DNA of 64,000 bases, taken from Comamonas flocculans. Lineage in GTDB: Bacteria > Pseudomonadota > Gammaproteobacteria > Burkholderiales > Burkholderiaceae_C. Numbering within the stretch: the first letter of the stretch is position 1; the number at the start of each line of letters is the position of its first letter. Of this stretch, positions 51,259 through 59,822 are shown one piece after another. A program made the translations under genes and the position numbers. The DNA is taken from contig NZ_CP042344.1 in the NCBI RefSeq assembly GCF_007954405.1, positions 2,356,001 through 2,420,000 of the forward strand, written 5' to 3'. Under the pieces are notes generated by a model. It was given only the letters and a program-made list of their open reading frames with translations. It did no database searches and was not told the DNA's origin.

Positions 51259-51476
51259 GGCGTGTCCTCGGGGTCGCTGGCGGCGGGCAGACGGTCGATG
51301 AGCGCGTCGATGCGCGCGCGCGCGGCCTGCAGGCGCGAGCGCAGCGAGTCGCGCTCCTGCGTGAGCTCACTCAGCTGCGCGCTCAGCAGCGCGTTGGCGC
51401 GCTGGATCTCGGCGTGGCGCAGCAGCAGCCGCTCCACGCGCTCGGCGAACTGCTCCAGAGTGGGCGCTTGGGTCAT
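51255..51476 (-). CDS. Small coiled-coil protein, ZapB-like (TIGR02449 type)
   Basis: A 73-residue protein, essentially a single coiled coil (LEQFAERVERLLLRHAEIQR and LSELTQERDSLRSRL). It is coupled to zapA by an ATGA overlap; the same pair occurs across betaproteobacteria and points to a cell-division role. It is divergent from the cobalamin riboswitch. Confidence 0.8.
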   Translation of the reverse strand: MTQAPTLEQFAERVERLLLRHAEIQRANALLSAQLSELTQERDSLRSRLQAARARIDALIDRLPAASDPEDTP

Positions 51477-51512
51477 GGGATCGCGATTGTAGAGAGCCTG
51501 CCACGGCGCCGG

Positions 51513-51518
51513 TAGAAT
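51513..51518 (+). promoter_or_regulatory. Putative -10 of the cobalamin operon
   Basis: TAGAAT lies eight bases before the first base of the riboswitch and would start transcription there. The -35 is poor. Confidence 0.4.
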
Positions 51519-51525
51519 CGCGCGC

Positions 51526-51755
51526 TGTTGGTGCTCGCGGCCGTGGTTCACACGCCGCAGTTCAACGGGAAGCAGGGAGGCGCCCTTCACCACGAAGCGG
51601 CTGCCGTGCCTGCGCTGCCCCCGCAACGGTCAGCGGACGAATCGGCTTCGATTCACCTTTGCAGCAACACAGCCACTGGGTGCCTTGAACAAGCGCCTGG
51701 GAAGGCGCTGCAGGGGCGCTCCGCCAGCCCGGATACCGGCCAACGAGGTGGCTGT
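51526..51755 (+). promoter_or_regulatory. Cobalamin riboswitch
   Basis: The leader of btuB begins TTGGTGC and contains the conserved core segments of B12 aptamers: GCCACTGGGTGCC, CTGGGAAGGCG, and the B12-box region GCCCGGATACCGGCC (51727-51741). Adenosylcobalamin binding is expected to lower btuB expression, probably by sequestering its start region; no terminator hairpin with a T run is seen after the aptamer. Confidence 0.9.
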
Positions 51756-51833
51756 GCCGCGCCCGCGGCGCAGCCGTGTGGCCTACTGCCGGCGGGGAAG
51801 CTGGTACGGGCGCTTTGTGGATGCGTGTTTCCC

Positions 51834-53681
51834 ATGATGAATCGTTCGAACCCTGCGCGCGCGGGCCTGTTCCTGTCCCTGCTGGCGTGCGCGAGCGCCC
51901 AGGCCCTGGCGCAGAGCGCCGATACCCCGTCGCTGCTGGTGGCCCAGGCGCCGCAGCTGTCGCAGCTCGTGGTCACGGCCACGCGCACCGCGCAGCCGCT
52001 GTCGGACGTGCTGGCCGACGTCACCCTCATCGATCGCGAGCAGATCGAGCAGAGCGGCGCGGTGACGATCACCGACCTGCTCGTGCGCCAGCCCGGCATG
52101 GAGCTGTCGCGCAACGGCGGCCCGGGTACGTCCAGCAGCATGTTCCTGCGCGGCGCGGAGACGCGCTTCACCGCCGTCTACATCGACGGCGTGCGCGTGG
52201 ACTCGCAGTCCACCGGCGGCGCGCCCTGGGAAGCGATCGCGCTCGGCCAGGTCGAGCGCATCGAGATCGTGCGCGGCCCGGCCGCGGCCGTGTATGGCTC
52301 GGACGCGGTGGCGGGCGTGATCCAGATCTTCACGCGCCAGGGCGATGGCCCGTTCACGCCCTACGTGGGCGTGGGCGCGGGCAACCGCCGCACCGGCCGG
52401 CTGGAAGCGGGCTTTTCGGGCACACAGGGCGCGGTCGATTATTCGCTGGGCCTGCAGCGCGACGTCAGTCGCGGCTACGACGCGCGTCCGGGCTCCACCC
52501 CCGACCGCGACGGTTACCGCCAGAGCGCGGCCAGCGCGCGCCTGGGCATGCAGCTCAATGCCGCGCACCGCGTGGACCTGAGCGGCACCTGGGGTGACAT
52601 GGACGCGCAGTACGACGCATCCACCACCCCGTCCGGGCTCGACGACCACGGCCTCAATCGCCTGGCGACCCTGGGCGCGAGCTGGTCGGCCCAATGGAGC
52701 GAGCGCTACCGCACGCGCCTGTCGGTGAGCGAGTCGGCGCAGCGCTACGAGACGCAGCCCTCGCCCTACCTGTCCAGGACGCGGCTGCGCAACTACCTGC
52801 TGCAAAACGAATGGAAGGACGGCGCGCACACCCTGAGCGCGGCGCTGGAGCGGCGCGAAGACCACCTGGTGAACGACCCCATCGACCGCGGCCGCAACCA
52901 GAACGCGCTGGCGCTGGGCTGGGGCTACGTGGCCGGGGCGCACACGCTGCAGGCCAATCTGCGCCACGACCGCGACAGCGAATTCGGTGGTCAGACCACG
53001 GGCGGCCTGGCCTACGGCTACGCGTTTGCGCCCGGCTGGCGCGCCACCGCCGCCGCCGGCACGGCGTTTCGCGTGCCCACGCTCTACCAGCGCTTCTCGC
53101 AGTACGGGCAGCCGGCGCTGCAGCCCGAAAAGGGCCGCAACCTGGAGCTGGGCCTGCACTGGGCCCAGGGCAGCTCGCGCGTGGACGCCACCATCTACCG
53201 CAACCGTGTCAGCAACCTGATCAACTTCGGCGCGCCCGGCCCTTGCGCGGGTGCCTTCGGCTGCTATGAAAACGCGGGCAATGCACGGATGCAGGGCGTG
53301 ACCCTGTCGGCCGCGCACCGCCTGGGCGGGGTGAACCTGAGCGCCTCGCTGGACCTGCAGCAGCCCAAGAACGCCGACACCGGCAAGCTGCTGGCGCGGC
53401 GTGCGCAGCGCCTGCTCAAGCTCGCCGCCAACACGCGCGTGGCGCAGTGGACCGTGGGCGGCGAATGGCAGCTGGTGAGCCACCGCTGGGACAACGCCGC
53501 CAACACCACGCGCCTGGGCGGCTACGGGCTGGTGAACCTGTATGCCAGCACCACCATTGCTCGCCAGTGGGACGTGCTGGCGCGCATCGACAACCTGACG
53601 GACAAGGGCTACCAGCTGGCCAAGGGCTACGCCACGCCGCCGCGCAGCTTCTTCGTCGTCCTGCGCTGGACGGGCCGCTGA
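51834..53681 (+). CDS. btuB: TonB-dependent vitamin B12 receptor
   Basis: Outer-membrane receptor for cobalamin, 615 residues. It has a signal peptide (about 1-27), a TonB-box-like segment (SQLVVTATR), a plug domain (ITDLLVRQPGMELSRNGG, FLRGAETRFTAVYIDGVRV, RIEIVRGPAAAVYGSDAVAGV) and a 22-strand-type barrel ending in FFVVLRW. It is controlled by the riboswitch immediately upstream. The ATG at 51834 is used; 51837 is an alternative. The next gene begins 7 bp later. Confidence 0.93.
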   Translation: MMNRSNPARAGLFLSLLACASAQALAQSADTPSLLVAQAPQLSQLVVTATRTAQPLSDVLADVTLIDREQIEQSGAVTITDLLVRQPGMELSRNGGPGTSSSMFLRGAETRFTAVYIDGVRVDSQSTGGAPWEAIALGQVERIEIVRGPAAAVYGSDAVAGVIQIFTRQGDGPFTPYVGVGAGNRRTGRLEAGFSGTQGAVDYSLGLQRDVSRGYDARPGSTPDRDGYRQSAASARLGMQLNAAHRVDLSGTWGDMDAQYDASTTPSGLDDHGLNRLATLGASWSAQWSERYRTRLSVSESAQRYETQPSPYLSRTRLRNYLLQNEWKDGAHTLSAALERREDHLVNDPIDRGRNQNALALGWGYVAGAHTLQANLRHDRDSEFGGQTTGGLAYGYAFAPGWRATAAAGTAFRVPTLYQRFSQYGQPALQPEKGRNLELGLHWAQGSSRVDATIYRNRVSNLINFGAPGPCAGAFGCYENAGNARMQGVTLSAAHRLGGVNLSASLDLQQPKNADTGKLLARRAQRLLKLAANTRVAQWTVGGEWQLVSHRWDNAANTTRLGGYGLVNLYASTTIARQWDVLARIDNLTDKGYQLAKGYATPPRSFFVVLRWTGR

Positions 53682-53688
53682 GGGGCGG

Positions 53689-55068
53689 ATGGTGGCGACC
53701 TGCGCCGCGCTGCTGGTGGCGGCCCCGGCCTCTGGCCAGGGCAAGACTACCGTGGTGGCGGCGCTCGCGCGGCTGCTCGCGCGCCGGGGGTTGGCGGTGC
53801 GGGTGTTCAAGAGCGGGCCGGACTTTCTCGACCCGTTCTGGCACGAGCTGGCCAGCGGCCAGCCGGTGGACAACCTCGATGGATGGATGGGAGGAGAGGC
53901 CGACGTGCGCCTGCGCCTGCACGCGGCGGCGCGGCAGGCGCAGGTGCTGCTGGTCGAAGGCGTGATGGGCCTGCACGACGGCAGCCCGAGCAGTGCCGAT
54001 CTGGCGCGCCGCTGCGGCCTGCCGGTGCTGGCCGTGGTGCAGGCGGGTGCGATGGCACAGACCCTGGGCGCCGTCGCCCATGGCCTGCGCCACTACCGCG
54101 AGGCCGAGCTGGGCCCGCTGCCCTGGGCCGGGGTGCTGGCCAATGGCGTGGCCAGCGAAGGCCATGCCCGGCTGCTGCGCGAGGCGCTCGCGCCCGGGGA
54201 CACCTGGCTGGGCGCCTTGCCGCGCAGCGAGGCCATGCAGCTGCCCGAGCGCCACCTGGGCCTGGTGGCGGCGCGCGAGCTGGGGCGTGATGCCGCGCTG
54301 GCGCGGCTGGATGCGGCGGCCGACGCACTGGCCGAAACGCCGCTGGGGCGCTTGTCGCCGCAGGACTGGCGCGCGCGCTGGCAGGTGGACTTTGCCTTGC
54401 CCGTGGACGCGCCGCCTGCGCCGCAGCCGCTGCTGGCCGGTCGCACCGTGGCGGTGGCGCGTGACGCGGCGTTTTCCTTCATCTACCCGGCCAACGTGCA
54501 GGCACTGAAGGCGCTGGGCGCGCGCCTGGTGTTCTTCTCGCCGCTGGCGGGTGAGGCATTGCCCGCCTGCGATGCGCTGTGGCTGCCCGGCGGCTATCCT
54601 GAACTGCATGCCCCGGCGCTGGCGGCGCGCACCGACCTGGCCGGGCAACTGCGCGAGCACGCGAATGCGGGCAAGCCGATCTGGGCCGAGGGCGGCGGGC
54701 TGCTGGCCCTGGGCGAGGCGCTGGTGACGCGCGATGGGCAAGCCTGGCCGATGTGGGGCCTGCTGCCCGTGCGGGCCCAGATGCAGCCGCGCCTGTCGGG
54801 GCTGGGCATGCAGACCTGGGAAGGGGCGCGGGCGGGCAGCGGCCTGCGCGGCCATGCGTTTCACTTTGCCCGCTTGCAGACCGCGCTGGTGCCGCTGGCG
54901 CAAACCCGGCCCGCTCCTGGCAGCGTGCGCGAGCAAGGGGAGGCGATTCACGCGGCACCGGGCTGGCCCGCGGTGCGGGGCAGTTTCTTTCACCCCTGGT
55001 TCGCGTCCGACCCGGTGGCTACGGTGGCTTTGTTCACCGAGGCCCGGGAGCCGGGGGCAAGACCATGA
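53689..55068 (+). CDS. cobB: Cobyrinate/hydrogenobyrinate a,c-diamide synthase, glutaminase Cys absent
   Basis: Amidates the a and c side chains of the corrin ring. The 459 residues hold an N-terminal ATP-binding domain with AAPASGQGKTT and a C-terminal type-1 glutamine amidotransferase domain (GGYPELHA). The position of the nucleophile, normally AECGG, reads AEGGG (about residues 333-337), a one-base change from TGC to GGC. The C-terminal catalytic-His segment reads SFFHPWFASDP. Glutamine-dependent activity is therefore doubtful; ammonia might be used instead, or the gene may be losing function. Overlaps cobU (ATGA). Confidence 0.85.
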   Translation: MVATCAALLVAAPASGQGKTTVVAALARLLARRGLAVRVFKSGPDFLDPFWHELASGQPVDNLDGWMGGEADVRLRLHAAARQAQVLLVEGVMGLHDGSPSSADLARRCGLPVLAVVQAGAMAQTLGAVAHGLRHYREAELGPLPWAGVLANGVASEGHARLLREALAPGDTWLGALPRSEAMQLPERHLGLVAARELGRDAALARLDAAADALAETPLGRLSPQDWRARWQVDFALPVDAPPAPQPLLAGRTVAVARDAAFSFIYPANVQALKALGARLVFFSPLAGEALPACDALWLPGGYPELHAPALAARTDLAGQLREHANAGKPIWAEGGGLLALGEALVTRDGQAWPMWGLLPVRAQMQPRLSGLGMQTWEGARAGSGLRGHAFHFARLQTALVPLAQTRPAPGSVREQGEAIHAAPGWPAVRGSFFHPWFASDPVATVALFTEAREPGARP

Positions 55069-55646
55069 ACATCGTGCGCAGCGAACTCATCCTGGGCGGC
55101 CAGAAGAGCGGCAAGTCGCGCCGCGCCGAGGCCCTGGCGGCCGACTGGCTGGCGCGCGATGCCGCGCACCAGGCGGTGCTGCTGGCCACCGGCCAGGCGC
55201 ACGACGCCGAGATGCGCGCGCGCATTGCCCGCCACCAGGCTGACCGGCGCGAGCGCGCGCCCCGTCTGCAGACGGTGGACGCGCCGCTGGACTTGGCCGC
55301 TGCGCTGCGGCAGTGCAGTGCGGCGCAGACCCTGGTGGTGGTGGATTGCCTCACGCTGTGGCTGACCAACCAGCGCATGCCTTGGGCTGAAAAAGAAGAA
55401 CAAAAACAGCCTCAAACGCAAGACTGGCAAGCGCAGCAAGCTCTGTTTTTCGAGTTTTTGGAGCACCCCCCCGGGCCGGTCGTCCTGGTGGGCAACGAGA
55501 TCGGTCTGGGGGTGATTCCATTGGGGCGCGAGGTGCGCCAGTTCGTCGATGCGCTGGGCCTGCTGAACCAGCGTGCGGCCGCGGCCTGCGAGCGCGTGAC
55601 GCTGATGGTGGCGGGCCTGCCATTGACGGTGAAGGGGCGGCCGTGA
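55065..55646 (+). CDS. cobU: Adenosylcobinamide kinase / guanylyltransferase
   Basis: Phosphorylates adenosylcobinamide and adds GMP, activating it for nucleotide-loop assembly; 193 residues. The P-loop is GGQKSGKSRRAE, followed by VVVDCLTLWLTN and VGNEIGLGVIP. Residues about 113-129 (EEQKQPQTQDWQAQQAL) are encoded by a dispersed-repeat copy and form an extra polar loop. Overlaps cobB upstream (ATGA) and btuF downstream (GTGA). Confidence 0.93.
   Translation: MNIVRSELILGGQKSGKSRRAEALAADWLARDAAHQAVLLATGQAHDAEMRARIARHQADRRERAPRLQTVDAPLDLAAALRQCSAAQTLVVVDCLTLWLTNQRMPWAEKEEQKQPQTQDWQAQQALFFEFLEHPPGPVVLVGNEIGLGVIPLGREVRQFVDALGLLNQRAAAACERVTLMVAGLPLTVKGRP
55401..55450. repeat. Dispersed ~38-bp repeat inside cobU, copy 8
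   Basis: It reads AGCCTCAAACGC, a middle with CTGGCAAGCGC, and a final AGCTCTGTTTTT. The codons are A-rich (AAA, CAA, GAA), unlike the rest of this GC-rich gene. Confidence 0.65.
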
Positions 55647-56545
55647 ACTGGCCTGGTGTGTTCCACTCCCTCCCCCGCTGGGGGAGGGCCGGGGTGGGGG
55701 CCTGCCTGGCCCTGTGCCTGCTTGCAGCCGCCCAGGCGTACGAGATCACCGACGACGCGGGCCAGCGCCAGCGCTTCGACGCGGCTCCCGCGCGCATCGT
55801 CAGCCTGCTGCCTTCGCTGACCGAAACCGTCTGCGCCCTGGGCGCCTGCGACCGACTGGTGGGGGTGGACCGCTATTCCAACTGGCCGGAGTCGGTGCAG
55901 CGCCTGCCCAATGTGGGCGGCGGGCTGGACCCGAACATCGAGGCCGTCGTGGCGCTCAAGCCCGACGTGGTGCTGATCGGCACCTCGTCGCGCGCCAGCG
56001 TGCGCCTGCGCGCGCTGGGCCTGAAGGTGCTGGCGCTGGAGCCCAAGACCCGCGCGGCCATGCGCCACACCACCGAATTGCTGGGCGAGCTGCTGCAGGT
56101 CGGCGGGGCGCTGGCCCTGCTCGCGCGCATCGACGCCGGGGTGCAGGCCGCGGCCGCCAGCGTGCCGCCAGGCGCGCGTGGCCAGCGGGTGTACTACGAG
56201 ATCACGCCCGCGCCGCACGCGGCCGGGCGCGGCACCTTCATCGACGAGCTGATCGAGGCCCTGGGCCTGGTGAACATCATGGACCCGGCGCTCGGCCCCT
56301 ATCCCAAGATCAACCCCGAGCTGGTGGTGCGCCTGGACCCCGACCTCATCATGGTCAGCCAGCAGGGCGCGGCCGAACTGGCGCGCCGCCCCGGCTGGGC
56401 GCGGCTGCGCGCGCTGCGCCGTGGCAAGGTGTGCGAATTCAATGCCGACGAGCGCAACATCCTGGTGCGCCCCGGCCCGCGCATGCCCGAGGCGGCACGG
56501 CTGATGGCGGATTGCGCGGCGCGTGGAATTTCTTCTGAAAAATGA
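55643..56545 (+). CDS. btuF: Periplasmic cobalamin-binding protein
   Basis: Class III (helical-backbone) substrate-binding protein delivering B12 to BtuCD, 300 residues. After a signal peptide (about 1-32), IVSLLPSLTETVCALGA and LVGVDRYSNWP are typical of BtuF. The GTG at 55643 overlaps the cobU stop. The N-terminal [12 protein letters not shown] of the signal peptide is encoded by a G/C-tract repeat, and the last residues and the TGA stop by a ~38-bp dispersed repeat. Both ends of the gene are thus repeat-derived. Confidence 0.9.
   Translation: MNWPGVFHSLPRWGRAGVGACLALCLLAAAQAYEITDDAGQRQRFDAAPARIVSLLPSLTETVCALGACDRLVGVDRYSNWPESVQRLPNVGGGLDPNIEAVVALKPDVVLIGTSSRASVRLRALGLKVLALEPKTRAAMRHTTELLGELLQVGGALALLARIDAGVQAAAASVPPGARGQRVYYEITPAPHAAGRGTFIDELIEALGLVNIMDPALGPYPKINPELVVRLDPDLIMVSQQGAAELARRPGWARLRALRRGKVCEFNADERNILVRPGPRMPEAARLMADCAARGISSEK
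55666..55703. repeat. G/C-tract repeat at the btuF start
   Basis: CCTCCCCCGCTGGGGGAGGG core plus a GGGGTGGGGG tail, nearly identical to the reverse complement of the right-hand purL copy at 44030. It encodes the start of the BtuF signal peptide. Confidence 0.7.
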
Positions 56546-56590
56546 GCTGTCAGCGCTTGCCAGGCAAGCGTTTGAGCCCGATTTGATACA
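56538..56590. repeat. Dispersed ~38-bp repeat, copy 9
   Basis: On the minus strand it has GGCTCAAACGC and GCGCTGACAGCTCAT ends, with a perfect central dyad CGCTTGC-CAG-GCAAGCG (56554-56570). It lies between btuF and btuC and provides the btuF stop. Confidence 0.7.
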
Positions 56591-56602
56591 TATTTCTTGA
56601 CC

Positions 56603-57679
56603 ATGAACACCTTGGCCAGCCGCACCCTGGAACTGCCCCGCAGGGCAGGTCCGCGCGTGCTCTGGCTGGCCCTGGCGCTGGTGCTGGCCTCGCTGCTGGC
56701 GCTGGCCTGGGGCGCGAGCGCGGGCAGCACCGGTTTTGACAGCCTGCTGCGCATGCGCGACGACCCGGCGGCCTGGCAGATCGTGATGGACATCCGCCTG
56801 CCGCGCACCCTGGGCGCGTGGCTGGCCGGGGCGCTGCTGGCGCTGGCCGGGGCGGTGGCGCAGGGGCTGTTTCGCAACCCGCTGGCCGACCCCTTTCTGC
56901 TGGGCAGCGCCTCGGGCGCGGCGCTGGGCGTGGCGCTGGCCTACGCCGCGCTGGGCGTGGGCGGCATGGTGGCCGGTGGCGGCAGCGTGGCGCTGCTGCA
57001 GGCGGCCTCGCCCTGGATGGGGCGGCTGGGCTTTACCGGTGCGGCTTTTCTGGGGGCGCTGGCCGGGGTGCTGCTGGCGCTGGTGCTGGCGCGCGGCGTG
57101 CAGCAAACCCTGCGCCTGCTGCTGGCCGGCGTGGTGGTGGGTTTCGTGCTGGGCGCGGTGCGCGACCTGGTGCAACTGGCCCAGCCCGACGTGCTGCAGG
57201 CCATGCAGGGCTTCACGCTGGGCGTCACGGGTTTCGTCGGCTGGAGCGGCTGCGCGGTGATGCTGGTGGTGCTGGCGCCGCTGCTGCTGCTGTCGCTGTC
57301 GCTGGCCCGGGTGCTGGACGCGCTCAGCCTGGGCGAGTCCACGGCCATCAGCCTGGGCCTGCCGCTCGCGCCCATGCGCGCGCTGCTGGTGGGCGTGCTG
57401 GCGCTGGCCACGGGCGCGGCGGTGGCGCAGACCGGGCTGATCGGCTTCGTCGGGCTGGTGGCGCCGCACCTGGCGCGGTCCATGGCGCGCTGCACCCACG
57501 GGCCGCTGCTGCTGCTGTCCACGCTGGTGGGCGGGCTGCTGCTCACGCTGGCGGACGTGGCCTCGCGCCTGGTGATTGCGCCGCAGGAGCTGCCGGTGGG
57601 CGTGCTCACCGCCGTGCTGGGCGGTGCCTACCTGCTGTGGCTGATGCACCGGCGCGCGGGTGTGGGGGCCGTGCAGTGA
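56603..57679 (+). CDS. btuC: Vitamin B12 ABC transporter permease
   Basis: Inner-membrane permease of the BtuCDF importer, 358 residues, about ten membrane helices. It has the FecCD-family signatures DIRLPRTLGAWLAGALLALA, GLFRNPLADPFLLGSASGAA and GLIGFVGLVAPHLAR. The ATG at 56603 is preferred over an in-frame TTG six bases upstream. The stop overlaps the btuD start (GTGA). Confidence 0.92.
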   Translation: MNTLASRTLELPRRAGPRVLWLALALVLASLLALAWGASAGSTGFDSLLRMRDDPAAWQIVMDIRLPRTLGAWLAGALLALAGAVAQGLFRNPLADPFLLGSASGAALGVALAYAALGVGGMVAGGGSVALLQAASPWMGRLGFTGAAFLGALAGVLLALVLARGVQQTLRLLLAGVVVGFVLGAVRDLVQLAQPDVLQAMQGFTLGVTGFVGWSGCAVMLVVLAPLLLLSLSLARVLDALSLGESTAISLGLPLAPMRALLVGVLALATGAAVAQTGLIGFVGLVAPHLARSMARCTHGPLLLLSTLVGGLLLTLADVASRLVIAPQELPVGVLTAVLGGAYLLWLMHRRAGVGAVQ

Positions 57680-58476
57680 GGCCCGCGGCGCCGTCGCCTT
57701 CCATCGCGCTGCAGGCGCGGGTGGCCAGCGCACGCGTGGGCCAGCGCGCCATCTTGCATGATCTGCACCTTGCCTTGCCCGCGGGCGGCTGGAGCGCCAT
57801 CGTCGGCCCCAATGGCGCGGGCAAGTCCACGCTGCTGCGCGTGCTCGCCGGCCTGCTGCCCTGCGAGGGCGAAGTGCAGCTGCTGGGCCGCCCGCTGGCC
57901 GGACTGCCCACGCGCGAGCGCGCGCGCCAGCTCGCCTGGCTGGGCCAGCAGGAGGGCGGCGGCGAAGACCTGCAGGTGCAGGACGTGGTGATGCTCGGCC
58001 GCCTGCCGCACCGCCCCTGGCTGGCCGCGCCCACGCGCACCGATCTGGACGTGGTGAGCCAGGCGCTGCGCACCATGGCCTGCCTGGATTTGCGCCACCG
58101 GCGCCTGGGCGAGCTCTCGGGCGGCGAGCGCCAGCGCGTGCTGCTGGCCCGCCTGCTGGCGGTGCAGGCGCGCGTGGTGCTGATGGACGAGCCGCTGGCG
58201 CACCTGGACCCGCCGCACCAGGCCGACTGGCTCGCCACCGTGCGCGCGCTGGTGGCGGGCGGCACCACCGTGGTGAGCGTGCTGCACGAGCTGAACATGG
58301 CGCTGCAGGCCGACCACATCCTCGTCGTCAAGGCCGGGCGGCTGCTGCACTTCGGGCCCAGCCGCGACGAGGCCACCCACCGCGCGCTGCAGGCCGCGTT
58401 TGACCACCGCATCTCCATACACCCCGTGCGCGGGCAATGGATTGCACTGCCACAGGAGGCTGCCCATGCAGATTGA
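57676..58476 (+). CDS. btuD: Vitamin B12 ABC transporter ATPase
   Basis: ATPase subunit of BtuCD, 266 residues: Walker [10 protein letters not shown], signature LSGGERQRV, Walker [14 protein letters not shown]-loop SVLHELN. The GTG at 57676 overlaps the btuC stop by four bases. The C-terminal part overlaps cobO by 11 bp. Confidence 0.92.
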   Translation: MRPAAPSPSIALQARVASARVGQRAILHDLHLALPAGGWSAIVGPNGAGKSTLLRVLAGLLPCEGEVQLLGRPLAGLPTRERARQLAWLGQQEGGGEDLQVQDVVMLGRLPHRPWLAAPTRTDLDVVSQALRTMACLDLRHRRLGELSGGERQRVLLARLLAVQARVVLMDEPLAHLDPPHQADWLATVRALVAGGTTVVSVLHELNMALQADHILVVKAGRLLHFGPSRDEATHRALQAAFDHRISIHPVRGQWIALPQEAAHAD

Positions 58477-59047
58477 AACCCCACCCACCGAAAAACGCTA
58501 CGAACGCCCCGAGGGCGAGCGCCGCGGCCTCATCATCGTCAACACCGGCGACGGCAAGGGCAAGAGCACCGCCGCCTTCGGCCTGGCGCTGCGCGCCTTC
58601 GGGCGCCAGCACGTGCACGGCAAGCAGGTGGAGATCTTCCAGTTCATGAAGGTGCCCACGGCGCGCTTTGGCGAGCACCGCATGTTCGAGAGCATCGGCC
58701 TGCCCATCCACGGCCTGGGCGACGGCTTTTCCTGGAAGAGCCGCGACCTGGAGCACTCCGCCCAGCTCGCGCGCGACGGCTGGGAGCGCGCGCGTGCCGC
58801 CATCATGGACGGCGAGCACTTCCTCGTCGTGCTCGACGAAATCACCTACCCGCTGATCTACGGCTGGCTGCCCCTGGATCCCGTGCTGCAGACCCTGCGC
58901 GAGCGGCCGCGCGACGTGCACGTGTGCCTGACCGGGCGGCGCTGCCCGCCCGAGATCATCGAACTGGCCGACACGGTGACCGAAATGACGCTGGTCAAGC
59001 ATGCCTTCAAGGCGGGCGTGCCGGCGCAGCGCGGCATCGAGGACTGA
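58466..59047 (+). CDS. cobO: Corrinoid adenosyltransferase
   Basis: CobA/BtuR-type enzyme that adenosylates cob(I)alamin or cobinamide, 193 residues. The P-loop is [24 protein letters not shown] and [13 protein letters not shown] follow. AGGAGG is seven bases upstream of ATG 58466. After the gene there is a 203-bp gap holding an inverted-repeat element. Confidence 0.94.
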   Translation: MQIETPPTEKRYERPEGERRGLIIVNTGDGKGKSTAAFGLALRAFGRQHVHGKQVEIFQFMKVPTARFGEHRMFESIGLPIHGLGDGFSWKSRDLEHSAQLARDGWERARAAIMDGEHFLVVLDEITYPLIYGWLPLDPVLQTLRERPRDVHVCLTGRRCPPEIIELADTVTEMTLVKHAFKAGVPAQRGIED

Positions 59048-59071
59048 ACGCTGCGATGGCGCTGGTGTGGA

Positions 59072-59230
59072 GTTGCGCGCCAGCAGGTGCTTGTGAAATG
59101 GTCAAGAATGTCCACGGCAAGGCGCGGCTCGCAGGCAATGGTGGTGCCCTCGTCAAGAGCTGCAACGCCGCTGCGGGCATTTTTGACCGTTCCCCTGGCG
59201 GTACGTCGCAAGTGCCTGCTGGCGCGCAAC
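59072..59230. repeat. 159-bp element with 25-bp imperfect terminal inverted repeats
   Basis: Arms at 59072-59096 and 59206-59230 match at 22 of 25 positions (GTTGCGCGCCAGCAGG conserved in both). The inverted similarity continues inward (GGTCAAGAATG against GGTCAAAAATG). It carries no gene and resembles a MITE. It separates cobO from ogt. Confidence 0.55.
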
Positions 59231-59250
59231 ACTACACTAGGATGTAACCC

Positions 59251-59778
59251 ATGAGCCTGCTTTCCCACACCTACCCGACGCCGCTGGGCGAGATGACCGC
59301 GCTCATTTCCGAGCGCGGCCTGTGCCTGCTGGAGTTTTCCGAAAACACCCGCGGCCTGGCGCGCGAAATCAGCCAGGTGCAGGCGGCGCGCGGTGGCCCG
59401 GCCGAGCCGGGCGAGAGCGCGCTCACGCGCCAGCTGGGCCAGGAGCTGACCGACTACTTTGCCGGCCGGCGCCAGGGCTTCGAGGTGCCGCTGGACCTGG
59501 TGGGCACGCCGTTTCAGCAGGACGTGTGGCGCGCGCTGCTCACCATCGCCTACGGGCACACGCGCAGCTACGCCGAGCAGGCGCACCAGGTGGGCCGCCC
59601 CACGGCCATGCGCGCGGTGGCGGCGGCCAACGGGGCCAACAAGATCAGCATCGTCGTGCCCTGCCACCGGGTGATCGGCTCGGACGGCAGCCTCACCGGC
59701 TACGGCGGCGGCGTGCCGCGCAAGCACTGGCTGCTGGCGCTGGAGCGTGGCGAGCGCGATCTGCCCGTGCTGCATTGA
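59251..59778 (+). CDS. ogt: Methylated-DNA--protein-cysteine methyltransferase
   Basis: Repairs O6-alkylguanine by transferring the alkyl group to its own cysteine, 175 residues. The active site is VVPCHRVIGSDGSLTGYGGG, with the DNA-binding helix-turn-helix before it. It is an outlier in the cobalamin cluster. TAGGAT (59238-59243) lies seven bases before the ATG, so it may have its own, leaderless transcript. Confidence 0.93.
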   Translation: MSLLSHTYPTPLGEMTALISERGLCLLEFSENTRGLAREISQVQAARGGPAEPGESALTRQLGQELTDYFAGRRQGFEVPLDLVGTPFQQDVWRALLTIAYGHTRSYAEQAHQVGRPTAMRAVAAANGANKISIVVPCHRVIGSDGSLTGYGGGVPRKHWLLALERGERDLPVLH

Positions 59779-59822
59779 TTTTTTTCCTGTCTGCTTCGCC
59801 TGCGGCGCTGGCGTGGCTGGCC

